A DNA stretch of 17,620 nucleotides from JAIBJP01 sp035639875 (GTDB lineage Bacteria; Actinomycetota; Thermoleophilia; Gaiellales; Gaiellaceae): NCBI GenBank assembly GCA_035639875.1, contig DASQXE010000063.1:1-17620 (forward strand), given 5' to 3'. Positions 1-7,409 of this stretch are shown in pieces. Each line of letters begins with the position of its first letter. Positions within the stretch are counted from its first letter, which is position 1. A program made the position numbers and the translations under genes. The notes beneath the pieces are model-generated. The model saw nothing but the letters and a program-made list of their open reading frames with translations, was not told the DNA's origin and searched no databases.

Positions 1-106
1 CCGCCTCGCCCTTGCGAACCGAATCGCCCTCGGCCTTCAGCCACCGGATCACCTTCCCGGTCTCCTGGGCGACGCCGAGCGCGGGCATGATCAGCTCCGT
101 CGCCAT
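1..106 (-). CDS. Dihydrolipoamide acyltransferase (E2), N-terminal lipoyl domain, partial
   Basis: Only the first 35 codons lie in the window; the gene runs off the left edge. The start ATG (104-106) opens a peptide beginning MATELIMPALGVA, with RWLKAEGDSVRKGE near residues 21-34. This is the typical start of a biotin/lipoyl attachment domain of 2-oxoacid dehydrogenase E2. The lipoylated lysine would lie beyond the edge, so whether this is a full E2 or only a lipoyl carrier cannot be seen. It starts two bases after the stop of the M24-family gene (stop codon 109-111). TAGGA directly before the ATG suggests translation coupled to that gene. Its expected job is to accept the acyl group from the E1 alpha/beta pair encoded upstream and pass it to CoA. 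The domain call is firm; the acyl specificity is not known. Confidence 0.85.
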   Translation of the reverse strand, partial: MATELIMPALGVAQETGKVIRWLKAEGDSVRKGEA

Positions 107-108
107 TC

Positions 109-1452
109 CTAGCCGTCGATCACCGCCGTCTCGACCCGCGACGCCTCGACGACCGCCTCGATCGTCGGCTCGCGGTTGAGATTCGACTGCGTCTCGCGTA
201 CACCGGGAAGCCGCCCGCCGACGGTCGGATGCCCCCCACCCGCCACGAGCAGCTCCTCGGCCGGGAAGCGAGTGATCACCTCGCAGCCGTCGCCGGTCAC
301 GACCAGCTGCTCCTCGATGCGAGCAGCCGACCAGCCGTCCGAGGCGGGCCAGAAGGTCTCGAGCGCGAACACCATGCCCTCCTGGATCGTCCCGGGGTAG
401 TCGAAGGAGACGAGGCGGCTGAAGATCGGCTTCTCCCAGATGGAGAGGCCGACCCCATGGCCGTACTGGAGCGCGAAGGCCGCCTCCTCGTCGGGGAAGC
501 CGAATTCCTCAGCCTCGGGCCAGATGGACACGACGTCGGCGGTCGTCACGCCCGGGCGGATGAGCGCGATCGCTTCGTCGAGGTAGTCGCGACAGCGGCG
601 GTAGGCGTCCACCTGCGCCCGCGAAGCGCTTCCGACCGCGAACGTGCGGTAGTAGCACGTGCGATAGCCGTTGTAGGCGTGGAGGATGTCGAAGTAGGCG
701 GGATCGCCCGGGCGCAGCATCCGGTCGGTGAAGACGTGTGGATGCGGGCTGCAGCGCTCGCCGGAGATGGCGTTGACGCCCTCGACGTGCTCGGAGCCGA
801 GCTCGTAGAGGACGCGGTTCACGAGCGCGACGCACTCGTTCTCGCGCATCCCCGGTCGCATGGCGCGAAAGAGCTCCTCGTAGGCAGCGTCGACCATCGC
901 GCAGGCAGTCGTGAGGAGGGTGATCTCGTCCTCGGTCTTGACCATGCGCACGTCCTGCATGAGCGCCTGGCAGTCGACGACCCGGATGCCCTCGTCCTCG
1001 AGCGCGCGTAGCACCGGCAGCTCGACGACGTCGACGCCGAGCGGCTCGTTTTGGAGCTCGCGCTCCTCGAGCTCGACGCGAATCTTCGCCGCGACCGCCT
1101 CGGCCCGGCCCTCGACGGAGCCGCGCAGCGTGGAGATGCCGGCGCGGGAGCGCTCCTCTCCCAGCCACGGGGAGTAGAGCTTATGGTGGCGCGCGGCCGA
1201 CCCGAAGTCCCACATAATCGGGTCGTCGCCCCGGGGTAGGAGGCAGAAGCGGATCAGCTTGTCGATCGCCCACGTGCCGATGTGCGTCGCGGTGATGTAG
1301 CGGATGTTCGCCATGTCGAAGCAGAGGAGCGCTCCGAGCTCCGACTGGGCGAGACGCTCCTTGGCACGCGCGAGCCGCTCGCGCCGGAGGCGGTCCAGGT
1401 CGACCCGCTGCTCCCAGTCGACCGCCATCGTTCCGAAGCTGCGCAAGCCCAT
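109..1452 (-). CDS. M24-fold (creatinase/Xaa-Pro peptidase-like, possibly DddP-type) metalloenzyme
   Basis: The 447-aa protein has the two-part M24B layout: an N-terminal creatinase-like domain (about 20-170) and a C-terminal pita-bread domain (about 175-400). Expected metal ligands can be placed at D255, H332 (in GHGVGL), E365 (FALETFW) and E380 (RIEEQLVV). The second aspartate of the usual five-ligand set is replaced: the motif reads GYRTCYYRT, with C266 eleven residues after D255. From memory, the conserved stretches around NIRYITATHIGTWAIDKLIR and ALQYGHGVGLSIWEKP resemble the DMSP lyase DddP and related non-peptidase M24 enzymes more than aminopeptidase P. M24-fold enzymes outside peptidases include creatinase, ectoine hydrolase and DddP. 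The gene sits between E1 beta (2-base gap) and E2 (2-base gap), so a role on a small catabolic substrate is more likely than peptide cleavage. The start has an upstream GGAAAGG; an internal ATG at codon 9 is possible. Confidence 0.85.
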   Translation of the reverse strand: MGLRSFGTMAVDWEQRVDLDRLRRERLARAKERLAQSELGALLCFDMANIRYITATHIGTWAIDKLIRFCLLPRGDDPIMWDFGSAARHHKLYSPWLGEERSRAGISTLRGSVEGRAEAVAAKIRVELEERELQNEPLGVDVVELPVLRALEDEGIRVVDCQALMQDVRMVKTEDEITLLTTACAMVDAAYEELFRAMRPGMRENECVALVNRVLYELGSEHVEGVNAISGERCSPHPHVFTDRMLRPGDPAYFDILHAYNGYRTCYYRTFAVGSASRAQVDAYRRCRDYLDEAIALIRPGVTTADVVSIWPEAEEFGFPDEEAAFALQYGHGVGLSIWEKPIFSRLVSFDYPGTIQEGMVFALETFWPASDGWSAARIEEQLVVTGDGCEVITRFPAEELLVAGGGHPTVGGRLPGVRETQSNLNREPTIEAVVEASRVETAVIDG

Positions 1453-1454
1453 AG

Positions 1455-2486
1455 TTACGCCTTTCCGAGGAGTGAGCGGGAGATCTCGACGATGAGATCC
1501 GGAGTGGGGACGGTCTCGTCCTCGAGGACGGGCGAGAACGGCACCGGGACGTCCATCGCGGCCGCGCGCCGCACCGGCGCGTCGAGCCAGTAGAAGGCGT
1601 CCTCGGCGATCGCGGCGGCGAGCTCTGCGGAGGCTCCGTAGCTGCGGTGGCCTTCGTCGACGACGATCACCCGGCCGGTCTTCTTGGCCGAGGCGACGAG
1701 CGTCTTGCGGTCGAGCGGGACGAGCGTCCGCGGGTCGACCACCTCGGCGCTCACGCCCTCTTCGGCCAAGCGCTCGGCGGCCTCGAGGGCGACATAGACC
1801 ATCGAGCTCGTCGCGACGATTGTCACGTCCTCCCCATCCCGCTTTACGTCCGCGGCCCCGAACGGGATTGTGTACTCGTCGTCGGGAACAGGGCCCTTGA
1901 CGGCGAACATCATCTTGTCCTCGAAGAAGACGACGGGGCTGTCGTCCCTGATCGCCGTTTTAAGGAGACCTTTGGCGTCGTAGGGCGTCGAGGGAAGAGC
2001 GACCTTGAGCCCGGGGACGTGCGAGACCCAGGCATGCAGGCTCTGGCTGTGCTGGGCGGCCGAGCGGCGCGTCGCGCCGAGCGTCGTCCGCACGGTCAGC
2101 GGCGCCTTCAGCCGCCCGCCCGACATGTAATGGACCTTCGCCGCCTGGTTGGCGACCTGGTCCATGACGAGCGTCAGGAAGTCGCCGAACATGATGTCGA
2201 CGACGGGCCGCATGCCGGTCATCGACGCGCCCAGCCCGATCCCGGTGATGCCCGCCTCCGAGATGGGCGAGTCGAGCACCCGCTCGGGGCCGAACTCCTC
2301 GACCAGGCCCGACGTCACCTTGAAGGGCGTGCCCGCCTCGGCGACATCCTCACCGATGAGGACGACGGTCGGGTCACGGCGGAGCTCCTCGGCGAGGGCC
2401 TCGTTGACCGCCTGCGCGAGCGAGATCTCGCGCGTACCTTCGTGCTCCTTGGGGACGGCGACCTCAGTCGGCGTAGACATCCTCAT
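1455..2486 (-). CDS. 2-oxoacid dehydrogenase E1 component, beta subunit
   Basis: The 343-aa protein matches the E1 beta subunit of pyruvate/acetoin/branched-chain dehydrogenases in length and layout: a transketolase-type pyrimidine-binding domain (about 20-195) and a C-terminal transketolase domain (about 210-335). Visible landmarks are LIGEDVAEAG (43-52), SPISEAGITG (73-82), where E77 corresponds to the glutamate that activates the thiamine aminopyrimidine ring, and AAQHSQSLHAW (143-153) with conserved H146. It pairs with the alpha subunit encoded immediately upstream, whose 3' end it overlaps by 23 bases (ATG at 2484-2486; a second ATG at codon 3 is equally plausible). The heterotetramer decarboxylates a 2-oxo acid on thiamine diphosphate and acylates the lipoyl group of E2. 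I cannot tell from sequence alone whether the substrate is pyruvate, acetoin, a branched-chain oxo acid or something else. It ends two bases before the M24 gene. Confidence 0.93.
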   Translation of the reverse strand: MRMSTPTEVAVPKEHEGTREISLAQAVNEALAEELRRDPTVVLIGEDVAEAGTPFKVTSGLVEEFGPERVLDSPISEAGITGIGLGASMTGMRPVVDIMFGDFLTLVMDQVANQAAKVHYMSGGRLKAPLTVRTTLGATRRSAAQHSQSLHAWVSHVPGLKVALPSTPYDAKGLLKTAIRDDSPVVFFEDKMMFAVKGPVPDDEYTIPFGAADVKRDGEDVTIVATSSMVYVALEAAERLAEEGVSAEVVDPRTLVPLDRKTLVASAKKTGRVIVVDEGHRSYGASAELAAAIAEDAFYWLDAPVRRAAAMDVPVPFSPVLEDETVPTPDLIVEISRSLLGKA

Positions 2487-3456
2487 TCACCTCGCGGGGA
2501 TCGGGGAAGGGAGCGTCTTGCGCGTGCTCGGCGGCGGCCGCTACCTCCGCCTCGACGTCGCGGGCGATCCGCTCGAGCTCGCCCTCCTCGGCGAAGCCGT
2601 GCTCGACGATCCAGGCGCCCAGGATCTGCAGGGGGTCGCGCTCGGCCTTCCACTGCTCCTCCTCTTCCTTCGAGCGGTAGTACGCCCGGTCGACGTCGCC
2701 GACGTGATGCCCGTAGTACCGGTATGTCTCGCACACGAGGAAGGAGGGGCCGTCGCCCCGACGCGCGCGCTCGACTGCGCGATGGGTGGCCGCGTAGACC
2801 GCCCGCGCGTCCTGACCGTCGACCTCCTCCACTGGGACGCCGAACGCGGCGGGGCGCGCGGCGATGTCGCCCGCGGTCGTCTCCGAGAAGTGCGTGTATT
2901 CGTTGTAGGAGTTGTTCTCGCAGACGTAGACGACCGGCAGCTTCCAGAGGGCCGCCATGTTCATCACCTCGTAGAGGACGCCCTGGCCGAGCGCCCCCTC
3001 GCCGAAGAAGCAGACAGCGACCTGGTCGGTTCCGCGCGCCTTCGCCGAGAAAGCCGCCCCCGTCGCGATGCCGGTCGACCCCGCGACGATCGCGTTCGCC
3101 CCCAGGTTGCCGTTCTCGTGGTCGGCGATATGCATGGAGCCCCCCTTGCCGCGGCAGTAGCCCTCCTCCTTGCCGAGGAGCTCACAGAACATCCGGTCGA
3201 CCGACGCGCCCTTCGCCAGGCAGTGGCCGTGACCGCGGTGGGTGCTCGTGATGTAGTCGTCGCGGCGCAGGGCCTCGCAGACGCCCACGGCGACGGCCTC
3301 CTCGCCGACGTATAGGTGCGCGAGACCGGGCATCTTGGCGCTGCGGTAGAGCTGGTCGACCTGCTCCTCGAACGAACGGATGCGCTGCATCTGCTCGTAC
3401 ATGCGCAGCGCGAGCTCGGCGCCGATCTCGGCCGCCGGCACGGCTTCGGTGGCCAT
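2464..3456 (-). CDS. 2-oxoacid dehydrogenase E1 component, alpha subunit
   Basis: The 330-aa thiamine-diphosphate enzyme subunit has the usual length for acetoin/pyruvate dehydrogenase E1 alpha. Landmarks are HLYVGEEAVAVGV (47-59), HRGHGH (73-78), RGKGGSMHIAD (102-112) and the thiamine-diphosphate/Mg motif starting at 152 and ending with ENN (180-182). The motif begins GEG rather than the commoner GDG, so a glutamate replaces the metal-binding aspartate; I do not regard this as inactivating. YRYYGHHVGD near residue 243 corresponds to the E1 alpha phosphorylation-loop region of the family. RGKGGSMH and GANAIVAGS point to the pyruvate/acetoin type rather than the 2-oxoglutarate type. Its ATG (3454-3456) overlaps the stop of the upstream dehydrogenase by one base, and its 3' end overlaps E1 beta, so all three are probably translationally coupled. 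Confidence 0.93.
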   Translation of the reverse strand: MATEAVPAAEIGAELALRMYEQMQRIRSFEEQVDQLYRSAKMPGLAHLYVGEEAVAVGVCEALRRDDYITSTHRGHGHCLAKGASVDRMFCELLGKEEGYCRGKGGSMHIADHENGNLGANAIVAGSTGIATGAAFSAKARGTDQVAVCFFGEGALGQGVLYEVMNMAALWKLPVVYVCENNSYNEYTHFSETTAGDIAARPAAFGVPVEEVDGQDARAVYAATHRAVERARRGDGPSFLVCETYRYYGHHVGDVDRAYYRSKEEEEQWKAERDPLQILGAWIVEHGFAEEGELERIARDVEAEVAAAAEHAQDAPFPDPREVNEDVYAD

Positions 3457-4346
3457 CAGCGGGCCACCCGCCGGATCCCCGCCAGCTCGGCGAGCACCTC
3501 GTACACGACGGCGAAGTCCTGGTCCGCGAGACCCATTCCGCGCGCGGCCGTGAGGAGCTCGTTCGCGACCGCCGTCGTCGGCATTGGTACGTCGAGCTGC
3601 CGCCCCGCCTCGAGGGCGAGGAGCATGTCCTTCTGCATCATGTCGACGTCGAACCAGGCCTCGTCCGGCATCTCGAGGACGAACGGCGCCCGGTACTTGA
3701 GCATCGGCGACGCGATGACGCTTCCGAGCATCACATCGAGCGCGACCTCGCGGTCGATGCCGTCCTTCTCCGCCAGGAGCAGCCCCTCGGAGAAGGCGAC
3801 CATCTGCACCTGCAGGCTGAGGTTGATAGCGATCTTGAGGAGGAGCGCCTGGCCGTTGTCGCCGACGCGGGTCACCTTCGCTCCGATGTCGAGGAGGATC
3901 GGCTCGACTCGGTGGAAAGTCTCCTCGTTCCCACCGACCATGATCGCCAGCCGCCCTTCCTCGAGCGTCGACACGCTCCCCGACACCGGGGCGTCGAGCA
4001 TGTCCGCGCCCGTCTCCCGCACGCGATCCGCCAGCTCACGGCTGACCGCGGGCGCCGCCGTCGTCATGTCGACCCAGACCTTGCCCGGGCCGAGGCCGGA
4101 GAGGATGCCCTCCTCTCCCTCGGCGACGGCGCGAAGCGCCGGCACGTTCGTGACCATCGTGAAAACGACGTCCGTCTCCTCCGCGACGGCGCGAGGCGAG
4201 TCACCGAGCACGAGGCCCTGGTCGACGAGCGCGGCCGCCTTCTCACGCGTGCGGTTCCATCCGTGCACTTCATGGCCCGCGGCGAGCAGGCGGCCGGCGA
4301 CGCCGCCGCCCATCACACCGAGACCGACGAATCCGAGCTTCGCCAT
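3456..4346 (-). CDS. NAD(P)-dependent beta-hydroxyacid dehydrogenase (HIBADH family)
   Basis: The 296-aa protein has the normal length of 3-hydroxyisobutyrate dehydrogenase / tartronate semialdehyde reductase family members. The N-terminal Rossmann domain carries GLGVMGGGVAG (8-18), then NRT (31-33) after strand two, which suggests NADP(H) preference. DAPVSGS (118-124) is the family substrate-binding motif, and GQALLLKIAINL (165-176) holds the catalytic lysine K171 and N175. Family members oxidise beta-hydroxy acids (3-hydroxyisobutyrate, D-glycerate, 6-phosphogluconate-like or sulfonated analogues) to semialdehydes or the reverse. Lying between the GntR regulator (1-base gap) and E1 alpha (1-base overlap), it probably supplies or removes an intermediate of the pathway served by the E1/E2 complex. 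Its precise substrate is not evident. Confidence 0.9.
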   Translation of the reverse strand: MAKLGFVGLGVMGGGVAGRLLAAGHEVHGWNRTREKAAALVDQGLVLGDSPRAVAEETDVVFTMVTNVPALRAVAEGEEGILSGLGPGKVWVDMTTAAPAVSRELADRVRETGADMLDAPVSGSVSTLEEGRLAIMVGGNEETFHRVEPILLDIGAKVTRVGDNGQALLLKIAINLSLQVQMVAFSEGLLLAEKDGIDREVALDVMLGSVIASPMLKYRAPFVLEMPDEAWFDVDMMQKDMLLALEAGRQLDVPMPTTAVANELLTAARGMGLADQDFAVVYEVLAELAGIRRVAR

Positions 4347-4347
4347 C

Positions 4348-5067
4348 TCAGGCTCGCGCTCCCATGATGTCTCGCTCTACCCGCGAGACATGCTCCTGCA
4401 TACGCTGGCGCGCCTCCTCCGGGTGCCGTGCGGCGATCGCCTCGAGGATTAGCCGGTGGAGGACGACCGCGCCCTCCGGGCTGCCGGGGATGTTGTATGC
4501 GGACGAGAGCGAGCGCTGCAAGAGGCTGCGAATCGCATTCATCAGATGCGCGATCAGACGGTTGCGGCTCGATTCGGCGATCGTCAGGTGAAAGTCGAGG
4601 TCGGCGGTGATGAAAGCTTCCTCGGAGCCGAGCCCTTGCTTCATCGCTTCGATCGCGGCGCCCATGCGCGCGACGTCCTCGTCGTCGCGGCGCGAGGCCG
4701 CGAGTGCAGCGGCCTCGCCCTCGAGAATCCGCCGCACCTCGAAGAGCTCGCCGTAGTCGGCTTCGTCGACTGACAGGAGAAAGTCGAGCGAGTTGTTCAG
4801 CGTGTTGCCGAAATCGGCGACCGCGAAGCTGCCGTTGCCGCTGCTCCTGATCACGCCCTTCGACTCGAGCATGCGCAGTGCTTCACGTATGGAGGAACGG
4901 CCTACGCCGTAGAGCTGTACGAGCTCACGCTCGGCCGGGATGGCGTCTCCGGGCCCGAGGTGGCGCGAGCTGATGAGGGCGAGCAGGCGCTCGGCGACGA
5001 TTTCGTACGTCTTCTGCCGAGAGATCGGTCCGAAGAGAGTACTGTCAGACAAGCGGACCACGATCAT
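4348..5067 (-). CDS. FadR-subfamily GntR transcriptional regulator
   Basis: The 239-aa regulator has an N-terminal winged helix-turn-helix (about 18-85; GDAIPAERELVQLYGVGRSS is characteristic of GntR) and a C-terminal FCD ligand-binding domain (about 105-230). The FCD metal site is visible: D156 and H160 (in ADLDFHL), H204 (VLHRLI) and H226 (MQEHVSR). Such regulators usually sense a small carboxylic acid. It is the first gene of the minus-strand operon and its stop lies one base before the hydroxyacid dehydrogenase ATG, so it very probably controls that operon and itself. The ATG at 5065-5067 has only a weak GAGAG upstream; no later start preserves the helix-turn-helix much better. Candidate operators lie at 5042-5052 and 5086-5102. 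Confidence 0.93.
   Translation of the reverse strand: MIVVRLSDSTLFGPISRQKTYEIVAERLLALISSRHLGPGDAIPAERELVQLYGVGRSSIREALRMLESKGVIRSSGNGSFAVADFGNTLNNSLDFLLSVDEADYGELFEVRRILEGEAAALAASRRDDEDVARMGAAIEAMKQGLGSEEAFITADLDFHLTIAESSRNRLIAHLMNAIRSLLQRSLSSAYNIPGSPEGAVVLHRLILEAIAARHPEEARQRMQEHVSRVERDIMGARA
5042..5052 (-). promoter_or_regulatory. Candidate FadR-type GntR operator inside codons 5-9 of the regulator gene
   Basis: Read on the minus strand this is TTGTCTGACAG. It fits the general FadR-subfamily operator pattern TNGTNNNACNA in all fixed positions except the last. It lies just downstream of the regulator's start codon, where binding would block transcription or initiation. The match is short and could be chance; the support is its place beside its own regulator gene and a second palindrome with the same CTGTC/GACAG half-site at 5086-5102. 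Confidence 0.4.
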
Positions 5068-5085
5068 ACGGGCTCTCGGCCGCGA

Positions 5086-5102
5086 CTGTCGGCTTCCGAC
5101 AG
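5086..5102. promoter_or_regulatory. 17-bp palindrome upstream of the GntR gene (operator candidate)
   Basis: CTGTCGG-CTT-CCGACAG is a perfect 7+7 inverted repeat with a 3-base centre, 19 bases before the GntR start codon and 14 bases after the adenine deaminase stop codon. Its size and odd centre resemble operators of FadR-type regulators such as PdhR or LldR, although the half-site differs. As a terminator for the upstream gene it is weak, because neither side carries a T-run. An autoregulatory operator is my preferred reading. Confidence 0.45.
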
Positions 5103-5116
5103 CCGGTCTTGGACGG

Positions 5117-6856
5117 TTAGTCCGACGTCAGCGACGCGATCTCGAAGCGGTCGACATCGACGAGGCCGCGGTCGGTGATCTTCAGCTTCGGGATCACGGA
5201 GAGGGCGAGGAAGCTCATCGTCTGAAAGGGCGCCGGATACGTGCAGCCGAGCGTTTTCGCCGCCTCGACGCACGCGCGCGACGCCTCGACCACCTCGACC
5301 AGCGGCGCATCCGAAAGGAGGCCGGCGACCGGCAACGGCAGCTCCGCCTGCACGCCGCGATCGGCGATGACGACGAGCCCACCGCCCATCTCAGCCAGGC
5401 GCTGAACTGCGCGCGCCATGTCGCCGTCGTCGACCCCAACGACGACGATGTTGTGCGCGTCGTGGGCGATCGTTGACGCCATCGCGCCGCGCTGCAGCCC
5501 GAAGCCGCGCACGAATCCGAGCCCGATGCGGCCGGTCGCGAGGTGGCGTTCGACGACCGCGATCTTGGCGAGGTCGCGCGCGGGATCCGCGACGGCAAGC
5601 CCGTCCTCGATCTTGGGGTCTTCCTCGAGCAGGTCCGTCACGATCTGCCCCTCGACAAGGCCGATCACGCGCGCGGCGCCGCCCTCCCACTGGATCTGGA
5701 AGTCGTTGATCGCCACCGCCTGGATGCGCACCGTCGACTTGACCCATTCCGGCACCACCGGCCGCGGGATCTCCTCCACGGGCCGACCGCGCTTCAGGAC
5801 GGTCTCGGGCTCGAAGGACTCGAGATCAGGCAGCAAGAGGAGATCTGCCTGGAAGCCGGGTGCGATGGCGCCGAACTCGCGCAGTCCGTGCCACAGGGCG
5901 CCGTTTTGCGAGGCCATCACGAGCGCGTCCTCGGCCGGCACCCCCCGCTCCACGGCCGCGCGGACGATTGAATTCATGTGTCCCTCCGCCGCGATGTGCT
6001 CGGGTTCGCGGTCGTCGGTGCAGAACGCGAGGCGATGTGGCCCGAACTCCTCCACGAGGGGCAGGAGCGCCTCGAGGTTGCGCGCGGCGGAGGCCTCGCG
6101 GATCAGCACCCACATCCCCGCGCGCAGTCGCTCGCGCGCCTCCTCCAGGGTTGAGACCTCGTGGTCAGAGCGAATCCCGGCGGCGGCGTAGGCCTGCAGC
6201 TCCTTGCCGAGGACGCCGGGAGCGTGTCCGTCAACGTGCGAGGCCCCGAGGGCGAGCTTCTCGAGCTCGTGTGGGTCGCCGGAGACGACGCCTGGGTAGT
6301 TCATCATCTCGGCAAGCCCGATCACGCGTCGGCGGTGCAGGAGTCCCTCCAGGTCGCCGGCAGTCAGCGCACGCCGCGGAGACTCGAAGCGGGACGCAGG
6401 CACGCACGACGAGGCCATGAAGAAGATGTCGAGCGGCACCTCGTCGGCGAGGTCGGCAAGCCAATGGACGCCGTCCGTCCCGAGGACGTTCGCGATCTCG
6501 TGCGGATCCGCGACGACCGTCGTCGTCCCCATGGGGAGGACGAGGCGCGCGAATTCGTCGACGAGGAGCTTCGACGACTCGAGGTGCATATGCGCGTCGA
6601 CGAAGCCCGGGACGACGTACTTGCCACGCGCGTGGACGACCTCCTTGCCCGCGTACTCGCCGAGACCGGCGACGTAGCCGTCCACGATGGCCACGTCGCA
6701 GTCGAGCCATTCGCGCGTGAAGACGGAGAAGACCTTGCCGCCGTCGACGACGACGTCGGCGAGCTCGTCCCCGCGGGCGACGGCCAGTCGGTGCGCCAGG
6801 TCCGGCACGGCGCGACGATAACCCGGCTTCGATCCCGGCGCGATGGCCGTTGACAA
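5117..6856 (-). CDS. ade: Adenine deaminase
   Basis: The 579-aa protein is close to the usual bacterial length for adenine deaminase, which converts adenine to hypoxanthine plus ammonia in purine salvage and catabolism. The amidohydrolase metal site shows as PGFVDAHMHLESSK (83-96, H89 and H91), ADPHEIANVLG (116-126), EMMNYPGV (183-190, E183), VDGHAPG (208-214, H211), SDHE (230-233) and FCTDDREP (278-285, D281). HDAHNIVVVG in the C-terminal part is a second hallmark of the adenine deaminase family. The start shown is a TTG at 6854-6856, preceded by GGAG five bases upstream; a GTG at codon 17 would still leave a family-like N terminus. It lies 49 bases before the GntR operon on the same strand, but no functional tie to that pathway is obvious. 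Confidence 0.93.
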   Translation of the reverse strand: MSTAIAPGSKPGYRRAVPDLAHRLAVARGDELADVVVDGGKVFSVFTREWLDCDVAIVDGYVAGLGEYAGKEVVHARGKYVVPGFVDAHMHLESSKLLVDEFARLVLPMGTTTVVADPHEIANVLGTDGVHWLADLADEVPLDIFFMASSCVPASRFESPRRALTAGDLEGLLHRRRVIGLAEMMNYPGVVSGDPHELEKLALGASHVDGHAPGVLGKELQAYAAAGIRSDHEVSTLEEARERLRAGMWVLIREASAARNLEALLPLVEEFGPHRLAFCTDDREPEHIAAEGHMNSIVRAAVERGVPAEDALVMASQNGALWHGLREFGAIAPGFQADLLLLPDLESFEPETVLKRGRPVEEIPRPVVPEWVKSTVRIQAVAINDFQIQWEGGAARVIGLVEGQIVTDLLEEDPKIEDGLAVADPARDLAKIAVVERHLATGRIGLGFVRGFGLQRGAMASTIAHDAHNIVVVGVDDGDMARAVQRLAEMGGGLVVIADRGVQAELPLPVAGLLSDAPLVEVVEASRACVEAAKTLGCTYPAPFQTMSFLALSVIPKLKITDRGLVDVDRFEIASLTSD

Positions 6857-6878
6857 CCGCGCTCCAATGGCGTAAGAA
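6850..6878 (+). promoter_or_regulatory. Possible sigma-70-type promoter for the secreted protein gene
   Basis: TTGACA at 6850-6855 matches the -35 consensus exactly. After a 17-base spacer, TAAGAA (6873-6878) matches the -10 consensus poorly (three of six). Transcription would begin close to the ATG at 6889, giving a very short leader. The TTG start codon of the divergent adenine deaminase lies inside the -35 element. Confidence 0.35.
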
Positions 6879-6888
6879 CAAGGCCGCG

Positions 6889-7371
6889 ATGCGCTCGTTC
6901 GTCGTCGGGCTTGTCGTCGCGCTCACAGCGCTCGTCGTCCCGGCAGTGGCCTCGGCGGCCACCGACACGGTTACGGGAACCGAAGTCGCCTTCACGTCCA
7001 CGCAGGGAACCTTCGCGGGCACCGCGAGCGGTGACATCCCCGGCTTTTGGAAAGCGGTCGTCAACCACACGCCGCTCTCGCCCGACGCGACGATCACCGG
7101 CGGCTCGTTCAAGCTCGTAACGACCACGTTGCAAAAGATCGTGGGGACGTTCGACAACGGCGGTACCGTCCACCAAACGAACCCGGGCGCCGGCTGCACG
7201 GATCAGACCTTCGACGTGTCGGACACGCTCTCGAACGTCGGCGTCGGCGGGCCGGGCACCGGGCACGGGTCGTTTTTCGTCGTGCTCACGCACAAGCGCG
7301 CGCCCGTACCGTTCCTCGGCTGCGTGACGTACGCCGGAACCGTCGTCGGCACGCTGTCGCTCTCGCCCTAA
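6889..7371 (+). CDS. Small secreted protein of unknown function
   Basis: The 160-aa protein starts at an ATG with AAGG seven bases upstream. Residues 1-24 form a clear Sec signal peptide: a short charged start (MRS), a hydrophobic core of about 18 residues and VASA as the probable signal peptidase I site. The mature part is rich in T, G, V and S with alternating hydrophobic residues, consistent with a beta-sandwich. It has only two cysteines, C103 and C145, which could form a disulfide outside the cell. I do not recognise a catalytic motif or a named family. The gene is transcribed away from adenine deaminase and converges on the peptidoglycan-binding gene. Confidence 0.78.
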   Translation: MRSFVVGLVVALTALVVPAVASAATDTVTGTEVAFTSTQGTFAGTASGDIPGFWKAVVNHTPLSPDATITGGSFKLVTTTLQKIVGTFDNGGTVHQTNPGAGCTDQTFDVSDTLSNVGVGGPGTGHGSFFVVLTHKRAPVPFLGCVTYAGTVVGTLSLSP

Positions 7372-7409
7372 CAGTCTCGCTGCCGGAGTCGGCCGCGGCC
7401 CTTGTACGG

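Noticed and set aside
1647..3251. Long plus-strand open frame opposite the E1 alpha/beta genes.
   Set aside because: No recognisable domain and low-complexity arginine-rich stretches; the opposite strand encodes two complete thiamine-dependent subunits.
5086..5102. Reading the palindrome as an intrinsic terminator of adenine deaminase.
   Set aside because: The stem is only 7 bp with a 3-base loop and no T-run follows on the minus strand; an operator beside the GntR gene fits better.
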